The notes: generated by a model not told the origin, from the sequence alone. Positions 1 through 8,878 are shown, counted from the first letter of the stretch. The stretch: 64,000 bases of DNA from Neolewinella persica DSM 23188 (GCF_000373105.1 NZ_KB890432.1:30801-94800); one strand, 5' to 3'. A program made the numbers and translations.

Positions 1-146
1 GAGGGATCAAACCGCTTTAATCCCGGCTGAAGTAGTCGACGAAGTCGGCAACGTAATCCGGGAGCCACCCAGATCCCCGAGGGATCAAACCGCTTTAATC
101 CCGGCTGAAGTAGTCGACGAAGCCGACAACGCAATCCGGGGGAAAG
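1..146. repeat. 78-bp tandem direct repeat (two copies)
   Basis: The block beginning GAGGGATCAAACCGC at position 1 recurs at position 79. The second copy (79-about 142) differs at only a few bases from the first. Each copy has the short inverted pair GGGAT...ATCCC. It ends just before the stop codon of the acyltransferase at 148. The left edge is cut by the window, so more copies may lie upstream. No coding potential is seen. Confidence 0.85.
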
Positions 147-147
147 C

Positions 148-1074
148 CTACCGCTCATACTCCCCGGCAACCCATTCCTTCCCTTCCATGGCCGCCGCAG
201 CCTCCGGTGCCACCCCACGTTTCCAGCGCCGGTGGGTCCACAACCAGGGGGTTGGGTCACGAAGAATTTCCTTTTCCAGGATGCGCGCAAACGTTTCCGT
301 AATAAACCCAGGTTCGGTTTCACGTGGTGCATCCGTTACCGGGTGAAGTCTGGCGACGTAGTGACCCCGCTTATCCATCCGTAAACTCATGTAATATACC
401 GGTCGGTTATAACGAACAGCATAGCGCTCCGGGCCCATCAGGAAGCTGGTCGTCCGGTGAAGGAAGCGCGTCCAGTGGACCTTTTTCCAGGAGTGGTTGC
501 TGGGCGACTGATCGGCGATGAAGAAGTCGATAGCTGGCCGTACAGGGTCCTCTTCATAATACTGATCCACTACACGCCGAGACACCAGGTAAGTCCCAGT
601 ACGGCTACGGTTAGCGGAGGTGAGCTTATCCATCACCATGTTCTTCAGCGGGCTGTAAATCCCCATCACCGTTAACCCTGGGAACTGGGCAGGGAACGCC
701 AACGCAGCCATTTCCCAGTTGGCATAATGTGCCCCATAACCAATGAAACTACGCCCCTCCCTGACGAGGTGGTCCACGATTTCCGGATTCTCCACCCGGC
801 ACCTGCGCGCGGCTTCCGCTTCGCTCATGGAGAACAACTTGATGGATTCTGCCAACGAGTCAAAGAAATAGCGATAGAACTTACGTACCTGCATCTCAAC
901 TTCAGCTTCACTCCATTCCGGAAAAGATCCTCTGATGTTGTCAACCACTACGCCTCTTCGGTACTTAAACACCCGATACCCCAGAAAATAAAACAACCGC
1001 CCAAGTCCGTACAAAACGGAGATGGGGAGCCAGCTCAACGGCAACAGGAGCAGATAATAAATCAGGTAAGCCAT
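148..1074 (-). CDS. LpxL/HtrB-like lysophospholipid acyltransferase
   Basis: This 308-aa protein belongs to the LpxL/HtrB acyltransferase family, whose members add a secondary acyl chain to lipid A or related lipids at the inner membrane. An N-terminal hydrophobic stretch (about residues 3-30) is followed by the family motif HYANWE (the HX4D/E catalytic motif) in the segment GAHYANWEMA, and by a central FFIADQSP segment typical of the family. The ATG at 1074 gives a full-length protein. It is the last gene of a minus-strand run (sigma factor, membrane anti-sigma-like protein, MerR regulator, acyltransferase) and lies 24 bp after the MerR gene, so co-transcription is likely. The acyl donor and acceptor cannot be told from the sequence. 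Confidence 0.85.
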   Translation of the reverse strand: MAYLIYYLLLLPLSWLPISVLYGLGRLFYFLGYRVFKYRRGVVVDNIRGSFPEWSEAEVEMQVRKFYRYFFDSLAESIKLFSMSEAEAARRCRVENPEIVDHLVREGRSFIGYGAHYANWEMAALAFPAQFPGLTVMGIYSPLKNMVMDKLTSANRSRTGTYLVSRRVVDQYYEEDPVRPAIDFFIADQSPSNHSWKKVHWTRFLHRTTSFLMGPERYAVRYNRPVYYMSLRMDKRGHYVARLHPVTDAPRETEPGFITETFARILEKEILRDPTPWLWTHRRWKRGVAPEAAAAMEGKEWVAGEYER

Positions 1075-1098
1075 GAAACACGAAGGTAATACAGAAGA

Positions 1099-1437
1099 TT
1101 AGTCCTCCTTAAGTAATTGCGTCAGCCGCACCCGAACCTCCCGCAGCCGGTCAATCATCTCGCCCTTATCCGAAGCTTTGTTCTTCCCGGTCGCAATTTC
1201 CTTCCGTGCCCCCTCGATAGTAAAGCCACGTTCCTTGAGTAAATACTCAATTTGTTCCAGCTGACGGATGTTATCCTTCGTAAACCGCCGCTCTCCCCGG
1301 CTATTTTTATTGGGTTTGATGTGAGCGAACTCATTTTCCCAAAACCGTAACTGCGAAGCATTTACACCGAGTCGCTCAGCCACTTCCCCAATGGAGTAGT
1401 ACAACTTAAGATCGTCATCTGTTTTACCTTTGGCCAT
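1099..1437 (-). CDS. MerR-family transcriptional regulator
   Basis: A small (112-aa) DNA-binding protein with a MerR-type winged helix: YYSIGEVAERLGV (helix-turn-helix) is followed by LRFWENEF and the wing/helix segment around RRFTKDNIRQL. The C-terminal part is a short helix with no cysteine-rich metal site or ligand domain, so the inducer is unknown. I chose the ATG at 1437; an ATG at 1449 is also possible. It starts soon after the upstream membrane-protein gene (stop at 1475) and precedes the acyltransferase, which suggests one operon. Short MerR proteins of this type are common in Bacteroidota. Confidence 0.85.
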   Translation of the reverse strand: MAKGKTDDDLKLYYSIGEVAERLGVNASQLRFWENEFAHIKPNKNSRGERRFTKDNIRQLEQIEYLLKERGFTIEGARKEIATGKNKASDKGEMIDRLREVRVRLTQLLKED

Positions 1438-1474
1438 GGAATACTGCATTGTTTTTGCAGCCAAAAGGTAGGGT

Positions 1475-2974
1475 TTATTTCAGGGAGTACCGAACTTCCA
1501 TTCCAAATGGTGCCTGAGCATGGAAATTGCCCCCCAAATTCTCCCACAAAAAGGCCCCGGCGGAGATCCGGCGGGTTAGCTGATATTGCAGGCCTAAAGT
1601 AACCGCCAGGTCAGGTGCTAATGCAATAAACTCCTGGTCGTGGCGCCTGCTCACCAAGCCCTCCTCGGCGGTTGCTCCTTCCGTAAAGTACGACTCATCA
1701 ACCCCCAGATAATTCAGGTACCCAACCAAATGGATCCCAACGTAGGGTTTCACCCGACGGCGCCGAAGAAAAGTATACTGCAGCCCCAATTCTACCGGAA
1801 CGATGGTTTCATTCTTTGCCGTTTTCACCTCTACTTCGTCAGCCATCAGCTCCCCATCTGGTCCAATCTGAAACGATTTACTGCGGAACACCCCAATGGA
1901 AGACCGAAACAAAAGACCGGAACTCGTTTGCCGGTTGACCCCTGCCTTAAGGTAAATCTGTTCCAACCGGTTTGAATTACCGCGTACGGCATCGGGCTCT
2001 ACGTGGATAAGTCCTCCGCTGGGCCGTACGAAGAAGGTTCCAGAGCTGCCAACCGGAGCCACGTTGTAAGCTAATGTTCCGTCATAGTCCTCCCCAACGA
2101 AGCCGCTTACGGAGCCATGAAATTGCCATTCTGACCTTGCCCTTAATCGGCGAATTTTAAACAACCCCCGGTTTCCGGAAGCCACCGGCGGTAATGGTGT
2201 TGACCATTGCTCCGTTGGTGATACAAGGCTGAACAGAAGTGACGGCAACTCAACCGGCAGGTAAACTGATCGGTTAACGGCAGTAGAGGTCCCGGACTTT
2301 GGCTCAGGACCAACTTCTTCCCGATCTGCTGTATCAATGGCCGTTGATTCCGCCTCGTCAACACTGGTAACGGGTAATGTTATTCCACTTTGAAGATCAA
2401 CCGTCACAGGTACTTCACTCTTTCCAGCTACTTTCCCCGTTAACTCGTTACTGCCCGAACGTTCCTCCCGCTGTTCTTCTGCGACCTTTTGTTCGGAAAT
2501 ATTTTCTTCGCGTTGCTCGACAAACGTCCTCTTACCTGCTGGTGCAATTATTTCATCCGGCTTCACAATATCGTAGGAGTCCGTTGTTTTACTGGTCCCG
2601 GTGCCTCTTTCCTCGTTCCGTTGCACCTCCCTTTGTTCAGGTATCCTGGATACTTTCTCCACATCAGCCACTTTATCCAAAGCCGACGCTTGCTGTGCCC
2701 CTGTAACTGCCTCTTGTTCTTCAGGCACGTTCATGCCTGGAGGCATGAGTACCGCAACGATAACCAGGAGGAGGATACCCATTCCACCGGCGCCCAATTT
2801 AACCCAGGCAGGTAGAACTGTCGAACCAACTCGTGGCTGCTCTCCGATAGGATCTTCGTTGAGTGCTGCATTAATCGATTCCCAGCCTCCGGGGGGAGGC
2901 GTCAGGTCAGGAATTTCCCGGCCACGGCTGGCGCGTAATTGTTTTTCGAGCTTATTCAAAATCGTAAGCTTCAT
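1475..2974 (-). CDS. Dual membrane-spanning anti-sigma-like protein with C-terminal beta-barrel
   Basis: This 499-aa protein has an unusual order of parts. Residues 1-57 are a short, probably cytoplasmic segment. Residues about 58-78 form one hydrophobic helix. About 80-270 is a polar, Glu/Thr/Ser-rich and probably disordered stretch. The rest (about 285-499) has alternating amphipathic strands ending in the aromatic-rich tail typical of outer-membrane beta-barrels (final segment MEVRYSLK). The gene overlaps the 3' end of an ECF sigma factor gene by 23 bp. Sigma gene plus a protein with an inner-membrane helix, a disordered linker and an outer-membrane barrel is the layout described for dual membrane-spanning anti-sigma factors of Bacteroides. 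Assignment to that group is inference from layout; an ordinary beta-barrel protein with an odd N-terminus is the alternative. Confidence 0.6.
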   Translation of the reverse strand: MKLTILNKLEKQLRASRGREIPDLTPPPGGWESINAALNEDPIGEQPRVGSTVLPAWVKLGAGGMGILLLVIVAVLMPPGMNVPEEQEAVTGAQQASALDKVADVEKVSRIPEQREVQRNEERGTGTSKTTDSYDIVKPDEIIAPAGKRTFVEQREENISEQKVAEEQREERSGSNELTGKVAGKSEVPVTVDLQSGITLPVTSVDEAESTAIDTADREEVGPEPKSGTSTAVNRSVYLPVELPSLLFSLVSPTEQWSTPLPPVASGNRGLFKIRRLRARSEWQFHGSVSGFVGEDYDGTLAYNVAPVGSSGTFFVRPSGGLIHVEPDAVRGNSNRLEQIYLKAGVNRQTSSGLLFRSSIGVFRSKSFQIGPDGELMADEVEVKTAKNETIVPVELGLQYTFLRRRRVKPYVGIHLVGYLNYLGVDESYFTEGATAEEGLVSRRHDQEFIALAPDLAVTLGLQYQLTRRISAGAFLWENLGGNFHAQAPFGMEVRYSLK

Positions 2975-3527
2975 TTAGTTGGTAAAAATCCTTGGCCAAC
3001 TGCTTCAGTTTTTTCCGGGCCTTGGATAAATTAGATTTAGAAGTTCCTTCGCTAATACCAAGTTTTTCGCCAATCTCAGGGTGAGTGTACCCTTCCAGTA
3101 CGTGTAAATTAAAAACCAAGCGATACGAAGGGGGTAACATTTGCAGCAGCCGGTAAATCTCCGCTTCTTCCAGCCGGTCGCTACCCAAATTACGGGAACG
3201 GCCTGCCTTATTCAAATACCGGTCTGTTATTTCTTCAGTAATCGGTTGCCGCTTCCGCTTCCGGATCAAGTCAATCGAGGTGTTGATGACAACCCTGCTC
3301 ATGTAGGCGCGAATAGATCCGGTAGGCACCGTTTTTCGCAGTTGATAGAAAAGCTTTACGAATGAATCCTGGGTTATCTCCTCGGCCTCCTCCCGTTGCC
3401 CTGCATAATGGAGAGCAATACTCATCACGTAGGGATAGAGCCGCTTGTACAGACCACGCTGTGCCGCCACCTGCCCGGTTGAACAGGCAACCGCCATATC
3501 TTCCAAGGTGACAGTCTTGTCTGACAT
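2952..3527 (-). CDS. ECF-type RNA polymerase sigma factor
   Basis: A 191-aa sigma-70 family protein of the extracytoplasmic-function type. Region 2 is seen around AEEITQDSFVKLFYQL and the following AYMSRVVINTSIDLIRKRKR. Region 4 carries the helix-turn-helix LEGYTHPEIGEKLGISEGTSKSNL (positions about 3010-3090). I chose the ATG at 3527; an in-frame ATG at 3560 would add 11 residues that do not look like the family. The stop codon overlaps the start of the downstream membrane protein, which points to translational coupling with its presumed anti-sigma factor. The likely regulon is not visible, but the operon includes a lipid acyltransferase, which suggests an envelope role. Confidence 0.9.
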   Translation of the reverse strand: MSDKTVTLEDMAVACSTGQVAAQRGLYKRLYPYVMSIALHYAGQREEAEEITQDSFVKLFYQLRKTVPTGSIRAYMSRVVINTSIDLIRKRKRQPITEEITDRYLNKAGRSRNLGSDRLEEAEIYRLLQMLPPSYRLVFNLHVLEGYTHPEIGEKLGISEGTSKSNLSKARKKLKQLAKDFYQLNEAYDFE

Positions 3528-3641
3528 CGAGAATAATAAAGGATTCGTTATGAGCTCCAAACTACGGTCTTATTGTAACATCACGTAATTATTACTTGTA
3601 CCGTTGCCCACAGTTTAAGGAACTGCCGCACAACATCCCCC

Positions 3642-3660
3642 TGCACCTGCGGCCCCGCCC
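3642..3660 (-). repeat. GC-rich 19-bp dispersed repeat, single copy
   Basis: TGCACCTGCGGCCCCGCCC, the consensus of the dispersed family in this window. It lies between the divergent sigma factor and cdsA genes, with its GGGCGG arm pointing to cdsA. Confidence 0.85.
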
Positions 3661-3776
3661 ACGTAACGCTCCTCTTCTGGTCATATTTCCGGTCAACCCG
3701 ATCTGACAAATGTGTTAGTCCCCTCACTTGCTTATCTTGTCCGCAAGGGGAACCCAATTTTTATAGTTTATTATAC

Positions 3777-4613
3777 ATGCAAGGACTCTGGAGAAGGCTG
3801 GTAACGGCCGTTATTTTTGTAATCATTATGGCGGCCGGTCATTTCACCGGCCCCTACACCTTCGCCGCTTTATTCCTCATTATTGCAGCTGGCTGCCTCT
3901 GGGAATTCTTCGGTCTCACCCTTGATTTACACACCCGTAGAGATAAAATCCGAAAGGTGTTCGGTGTGGTATTGGGCCTCATGCCCGTAGCCTTAGTCAC
4001 CGTACTAAAGCTACAGAACGTAAGTGATCCGGAGAATTTTATTTCAATTTCCGCCATCATTTTTTCCCCCCTCGTTTTCACCATCTTCATCTACGAGCTC
4101 TACAGCAATAGCAAAGAACCCTTTGCCAACATTGCGTTCATGATCCTTGGCCTCTTCTATATTGGCCTCCCTTTTGCCCTCGTGGACTTCATCGCATTCG
4201 ATGGTCCTGAATTCCGGCACCGCATTGTTTTCGGACTACTGGTCCTTACCTGGGTCAACGACACCGGTGCCTACTTAACCGGGAGCCTGATCGGGAAAAC
4301 GCCACTATTTCCACGCATTTCTCCGAAGAAAACCTGGGAAGGCAGCACCGGAGGACTTGTGACTACTCTTCTATTCGGATGGCTGCTCAGTTTCATCTTC
4401 GACGAAATTCCACTTGCTCAATGGCTTGGCCTCGCCGTTATCGTCGGCGTTTTTGGTGGTCTTGGCGACCTGGTGGAGAGCATGCTCAAACGCAGTGTCA
4501 ACGTCAAGGACAGCGGTAACCTATTACCCGGCCACGGTGGTTTGCTTGATCGGTTCGACGCGTTTATTTTTGTCGTCCCCTTTGCCACGGCCTACTTACT
4601 TTACTTTCGGTAA
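3777..4613 (+). CDS. cdsA: Phosphatidate cytidylyltransferase
   Basis: This integral membrane enzyme (278 aa) makes CDP-diacylglycerol from phosphatidate and CTP, the precursor of the acidic and zwitterionic phospholipids. Many hydrophobic helices are visible across the whole protein. The C-terminal signature is clear: SPKKTWEGSTGG, then GDLVESMLKRSVNVKDSG, then PGHGGLLDRFDA, which contains the conserved acidic metal-binding residues. Length fits the family. It starts with ATG at 3777, after a GC-rich repeat and a TATCTTGT stretch (about 3733) that resembles a weak Bacteroidota -7 box. It stands alone: the divergent sigma operon lies upstream and a repeat plus a SWIM protein lie downstream. 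Confidence 0.95.
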   Translation: MQGLWRRLVTAVIFVIIMAAGHFTGPYTFAALFLIIAAGCLWEFFGLTLDLHTRRDKIRKVFGVVLGLMPVALVTVLKLQNVSDPENFISISAIIFSPLVFTIFIYELYSNSKEPFANIAFMILGLFYIGLPFALVDFIAFDGPEFRHRIVFGLLVLTWVNDTGAYLTGSLIGKTPLFPRISPKKTWEGSTGGLVTTLLFGWLLSFIFDEIPLAQWLGLAVIVGVFGGLGDLVESMLKRSVNVKDSGNLLPGHGGLLDRFDAFIFVVPFATAYLLYFR

Positions 4614-4662
4614 CTTAGAAGGAGAATAGGAGCTTTTTCCTTGACCATCTGGCCAGGCATAT

Positions 4663-4680
4663 GGCGCGGACGCAGGTGCA
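4663..4680 (+). repeat. GC-rich dispersed repeat, GGACG variant
   Basis: GGCGCGGACGCAGGTGCA followed by a run of A. It lies 49 bp after the cdsA stop. This copy and the one inside the SNF2 helicase gene share 23 identical bases, including the A run. Confidence 0.85.
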
Positions 4681-4807
4681 AAAAAAGCTTTAAAGAGCAC
4701 ACTCTCCTTCCACAGCCTGTCTCCCTCGCCAATAACCTGACGTCTGAAACCTGACGTCTGAAACCTGCCCACTGAATCCAGATGCCTGACCACTGAATCC
4801 TGTCCCC

Positions 4808-6106
4808 CTGAAAACTATCTCCTCCCCCGATGATCTACTCCGCCTAGCGTCCGACGCTAAAACCCTGGAGGCTGGCCGGAAGCTCTTCTATAGCCGCCGC
4901 TGGCGGCTGGTTGGCGGCGACGGACAGTGGCTCTGGGGGGAGTTCGTCTACGGCCCCAACCCGCAGGGTAAAGCCATAGAATCTGCCGTTAAACTCACCA
5001 CGGGGAAATACGTCTGCAGCTGCCGGGCACGGCAGCGCCCCTGTGCGCATGGCCTGGCGCTGGTGCTAATGCTCAAGAATGCGCAGGAACGTATTGCCGT
5101 AGCCCAACCACCTTCCTGGGTCCGGTCCGTACAGTTTCAGGCAGAGAAGTCGTCAAAACCAGTCATCGATAAAATTGCTGCCGACGACCGGCTGGAGGCC
5201 CGGTTACAGCTAATGACCGAAGGTGTCGGGGAATTGGAAGTTCGGTTGCTCGACATGGTCCGCCGGGGAATCGCCGACACCCTGGCCCAGGGACAGGACC
5301 AGTTTCTTGCCGCCGCGGCCCGCCTGATCGATACAAAACTTCCCGGCCCCGCCGGGAAACTCCGACGCCTGGCCAGCCTCGGTGCCGATGGCACCGAAGC
5401 CGAAGTCGCCCGGACCCTGGGCGATCTCCACCTCTTCGTCCGGGCCTGGAGGAACCGGGAACAACTTCCACCAGACCGACACCAGGAATTACTGCAATTT
5501 GCCGGCATCAACACCCGGAAAGAAGACATTCTCGCACGCCCCGGGCTAAAGGACCATTGGCTGGTTCTGGGACTTGTAGAAGGGCAGGAAGACAAACTTC
5601 GTTTTCGCCGCGCCTGGTTACGAGGTGAGCAAAGCCGTCGTTTCGCCTTACTACTCGACTATACCTTTGGCGACCGGCCATTTGAACGCACCTGGCCCCT
5701 TGCAGCATCCTTTACCGGAAAACTCCATTTCTACCCCGGCAGCTATCCGCAACGTGCAGTTTTCCCAACGCCAATCCCCGGCGGCCGGCCTTACGATGGC
5801 CTTAGAGGCTACACCGCCTTCTCAGATTTGCGCGAAAATTATAAAAAAGCCATTAGCGTTAATCCCTGGCTGTTTGCCTACCCCGTTTATCTGCAGCAGG
5901 TTCGTCCTGTAAAAGATGCCCGTCAAACATTCTTAGTTGACAGCAGTGGTGAGACGATGCCAGTTGGGGAGAACTTTCAGCATGTCTATACCCTACTCGC
6001 CATTAGCGGCGGTGGTCAGATGTCCCTATTTGCTGAGTTTGATGGGTACCAAATAACGCCGTTGAGCGTGGTTACTGGAATGGGGTTGGTTAGTCTTGCT
6101 ACCTGA
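4808..6106 (+). CDS. SWIM zinc-finger protein, apparent non-ATG start
   Basis: The frame is open from 4790 to the stop at 6106. It carries a SWIM zinc-finger motif at 5015-5050: CSC, six residues, then CAH (C70, C72, C79 and H81 if translation starts at 4808). SWIM fingers are predicted to bind DNA or proteins. After the finger comes a long helical region with no recognised catalytic motif. There is no in-frame ATG before the finger. Counting from the conserved-looking N-terminus (KTISSPDDLLRLAS), the CTG at 4808 is the best start. The first standard start is the GTG at 5063, which would delete the finger. Just upstream are short direct repeats (CTGACGTCTGAAAC twice, CCACTGAATCC twice), so repeat expansion may have displaced the original start. 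In Bacteroidota such genes often precede MoxR/VWA genes; here it stands alone. Confidence 0.65.
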   Translation: MKTISSPDDLLRLASDAKTLEAGRKLFYSRRWRLVGGDGQWLWGEFVYGPNPQGKAIESAVKLTTGKYVCSCRARQRPCAHGLALVLMLKNAQERIAVAQPPSWVRSVQFQAEKSSKPVIDKIAADDRLEARLQLMTEGVGELEVRLLDMVRRGIADTLAQGQDQFLAAAARLIDTKLPGPAGKLRRLASLGADGTEAEVARTLGDLHLFVRAWRNREQLPPDRHQELLQFAGINTRKEDILARPGLKDHWLVLGLVEGQEDKLRFRRAWLRGEQSRRFALLLDYTFGDRPFERTWPLAASFTGKLHFYPGSYPQRAVFPTPIPGGRPYDGLRGYTAFSDLRENYKKAISVNPWLFAYPVYLQQVRPVKDARQTFLVDSSGETMPVGENFQHVYTLLAISGGGQMSLFAEFDGYQITPLSVVTGMGLVSLAT

Positions 6107-6181
6107 TTTCAATGGCCGTCGCGGTGCCTGTTTCGAATCGCAGATTCTAATTAATGGATACCGTCTTCTCCCACAAAATAC

Positions 6182-6221
6182 AAAGCCCCTCAACTTGAAA
6201 GTTGAAGGGCTTTATTTTTTT
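6182..6221. terminator. Bidirectional intrinsic terminator
   Basis: Stem AAAGCCCCTCAAC / GTTGAAGGGCTTT (one mismatch) with a small loop, followed by TTATTTTTTTC on the plus strand and by T-rich sequence on the minus strand. It sits between the convergent SWIM gene and T9SS-protein gene and can serve both. Confidence 0.85.
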
Positions 6222-6237
6222 CTTAGCAGTTGTTACT

Positions 6238-8721
6238 CTACCGCAGCACTTCCACTTTCCGATTCACCACACCATCATCGGTAGTGATTGTCAGGGTGTA
6301 GATGCCATTGGGCAGGGTGCCAAGCGACAGTTCCCGATGATTGGTGTCGAGTCCTTGTTCGTTGCGGATCGTCCGGCCAGTAAGGTCGGTGAGTTGCAGG
6401 GAGTTAAACCGCTGCTGACCGTTGAGGTGTACCACCAACTGATCGGCCGTGGGGTTAGGGTAAGCAAGCAACTTCCCATCCAGGTAATCGGCTGCTTCCG
6501 CAGGAATGAAATCTCCTACTTCGGTGGCGGGAGTTTGTTTAATTTTAAGCTCGAAGGGGTTGACCTTAACAGCGTCAAGGTGGCCAGCAGAATTCATGGT
6601 CGTGGCTGCCTCTCCACCGAAGGAAGTTGTGATTGTAGTTCCCTCGTCCTCATCAGTGGTGCTTAAAGGGCTGTCTTTAAATCCGGCCAGGTCAATAATG
6701 ACTGCATCCAGCCGACCAATTAGTCCGAATCCACTTGCGGCGTCACTACTGGTACGAGTAACTGCAGCATCAAGCCTTCCCTTTATAACATCATTAGTTT
6801 TTACAGAGAGAATAGGACTATCGTAGCTAATCCAGCTATCCTCCATGAAGGCAATATCGATTTGGTTTGGATCTACTACCGAGTTGTCGTACACAAAAGG
6901 CATTCTAAATCCGGCAAGATCAATAATGACAGCATCGTAACTACCCGCTAGAATTTCAAGAGAAATCATATCACCGGGTTCCGCAACAAGAGGGCCACGG
7001 AAGCTGATCTCGAAAGGAGCAAAATCTAATGGAGCAGAACGCAGGCGGTGCTGTAAACCAAGGTTTTCCATCACAACCTGGGTATCCAGGGAACTGATGA
7101 TTTGGTCACCGTTCGCATCAATATGTTTGAGGTTTAGACCGTTGATGTCATCATCCCAGTCTTCACCATACTGAGCAGACCAACTCGCTGGGTCTGCCGA
7201 AAGGCGAGGTGTGCCAGTGCCGCCCATTGCAAGGCCAATTGGTAAAAGGTCTCCAACATCAACAACACCATCATTATTTGTATCACCGGGCCAGACACAA
7301 TCTTCGTCAATGCAGGCATTCGGGTTCTCAGCCGTGATGTTTACAGAAAGTGTCACCTCTGAACTAAAGGCACAGTTACCGTTCTCGTCTATATTGAGGC
7401 AGTAACGCAGCGTCAGCTGGTCCGTTTGCCCGGCAGCCGCCGGATTTGGGGTGTAGCTTAATTTACCCGTAATTGGGTCAGCAATCACAATACCTTGAGT
7501 TGGCTGTTCAACGACGGACCATGCTGCCACTCCTCCTGGAGTAGTATAGGTCAAATCGATTGGAGTACCTGCAGGAGTAGTCAAAGTAGTTTCTTCGACT
7601 GCCGGTGCAAAATTAGATACGAAAACGTAAACAGTTTGTACTTCAGGTTCACCATCACAGCCAGGAGCCATGGAGGAGTAAGTGAACTTGTCCACACCAG
7701 ACCAACCAGTTGGTGGCGTATAAATCACTTCCCCTTTGCGGGTTGTTTGTACAATGCTACCAAACTGTGGCGCACCGAAAGTGATGCAATCGGCAAACAC
7801 ATCGTAAAGGTCGTTGCGCAGTACATTGAGTTTGGCTCTATGTCCAATTGCGGTGTAGGCACGGTCTTCAAAAGCAAAATCATTCGTCTCTACATCCAGT
7901 ACCGTAATGTGGTAAACGGTAGGAACTGAGGCTCCCGGAGAAGTGTAGGACAGGAATTCATCTCCCACGAAATCAGCATCTGGCTGGTAAGCCATTACCC
8001 CATTGACGGAGACCATAGAACCTGAAGTCGGTTCACCGGCAGGTATCGCATCCTCTGGAGCGAAGATGTATTGCGGCTCATCCCGTTTGGTAAACACCCG
8101 GATGGTGTCCGAAACGGTGCTTCCGGCTTCGGGGAGAACGATAACGGATACGGTGCCTAAGTCACAAACGCCGGCTGAAGAGCAGACTACGTAGTTCAGG
8201 TCCGTAAGTCCGGAGAATCCAGGTTCCGGCGTAAATACAATTTGGTTATCAATTACCTCAGCACTGCCGGCATTTACCGTAGGAGCAGAAGTAACCATCA
8301 TGTAACCTACATTGGTAGAGTCATTGACGGTAACATCCACAGTTACCGGTAAACCGGCTCCGGTAGTTGCATAATCATGACGGGCTTTCATCTCTGCTTT
8401 AGCGACGGTAACATCGAACTCGGTAAAGGCAACGTTGACGGTAAAGGGGAAACTAACGAGCAGGAAATCATCGTCCCCAAGGTAATTAGCGTCCGGTGTA
8501 TAAGTTAGAACATAGCTGGAGGGAGCACCTGAGTCTTCTTCGATGGTAACGTCACCATGTTCGGGAGAACGCCCCACTGCAGGTTGGAAACGAGACAGAA
8601 AATTGAAGGTGTACGATTCGTTTTCCAAAACAAAAACCTCCTCAACCCCCTGTGCAGACACCCCAAAAGAGATGGCCACCAAGCAGAACAGCAATACCAA
8701 CTTGTGTAGCCGTAGATTCAT
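6238..8721 (-). CDS. Large secreted cell-surface protein with T9SS sorting domain
   Basis: An 827-aa exported protein. The N-terminus (from the ATG at 8721) is a signal peptide ending around FGVSAQ. Next come several Ig/cadherin-like repeats rich in TYTP and DLTY strands (about residues 25-480). Then a dockerin-like calcium segment (DTNNDGVVDVGDLL, with a second NGDQIISSLD loop) and a cohesin-like region. The last ~80 residues are a Type IX secretion C-terminal domain (LAYPNPTADQLVVHL ... NGIYTLTI ... KVEVLR). The product is expected to be exported and anchored to the surface; its target is unknown. An in-frame codon 14 residues upstream is less likely because it would precede the signal peptide. 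A divergent promoter region (TATATTGC near 8750 on the minus strand) lies upstream. Codons for DAVIIDLAGF occur twice in near-identical DNA (see findings). Confidence 0.85.
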   Translation of the reverse strand: MNLRLHKLVLLFCLVAISFGVSAQGVEEVFVLENESYTFNFLSRFQPAVGRSPEHGDVTIEEDSGAPSSYVLTYTPDANYLGDDDFLLVSFPFTVNVAFTEFDVTVAKAEMKARHDYATTGAGLPVTVDVTVNDSTNVGYMMVTSAPTVNAGSAEVIDNQIVFTPEPGFSGLTDLNYVVCSSAGVCDLGTVSVIVLPEAGSTVSDTIRVFTKRDEPQYIFAPEDAIPAGEPTSGSMVSVNGVMAYQPDADFVGDEFLSYTSPGASVPTVYHITVLDVETNDFAFEDRAYTAIGHRAKLNVLRNDLYDVFADCITFGAPQFGSIVQTTRKGEVIYTPPTGWSGVDKFTYSSMAPGCDGEPEVQTVYVFVSNFAPAVEETTLTTPAGTPIDLTYTTPGGVAAWSVVEQPTQGIVIADPITGKLSYTPNPAAAGQTDQLTLRYCLNIDENGNCAFSSEVTLSVNITAENPNACIDEDCVWPGDTNNDGVVDVGDLLPIGLAMGGTGTPRLSADPASWSAQYGEDWDDDINGLNLKHIDANGDQIISSLDTQVVMENLGLQHRLRSAPLDFAPFEISFRGPLVAEPGDMISLEILAGSYDAVIIDLAGFRMPFVYDNSVVDPNQIDIAFMEDSWISYDSPILSVKTNDVIKGRLDAAVTRTSSDAASGFGLIGRLDAVIIDLAGFKDSPLSTTDEDEGTTITTSFGGEAATTMNSAGHLDAVKVNPFELKIKQTPATEVGDFIPAEAADYLDGKLLAYPNPTADQLVVHLNGQQRFNSLQLTDLTGRTIRNEQGLDTNHRELSLGTLPNGIYTLTITTDDGVVNRKVEVLR

Positions 8722-8870
8722 GAGGTAGGGATTATTAAAATAGTTTGGACCGCAATATAACAAGAACGAACAACGTATAGCTAGCTTCTACTATTTTTTT
8801 ACAATTTACAGGTGAAAAAATAAAACCATAACTCCTCACTTTGTTCACTGTAGGTTAAGTAGTTAAGTCG

Positions 8871-8878
8871 TAATTTTG
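8871..8878 (+). promoter_or_regulatory. Bacteroidota -7 box, near-leaderless
   Basis: TAATTTTG matches TAnnTTTG and ends only 6 bases before the ATG at 8885. A TTG at 8841 is at a plausible distance for the -33 element. The transcript should start at or next to the start codon. Confidence 0.6.
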
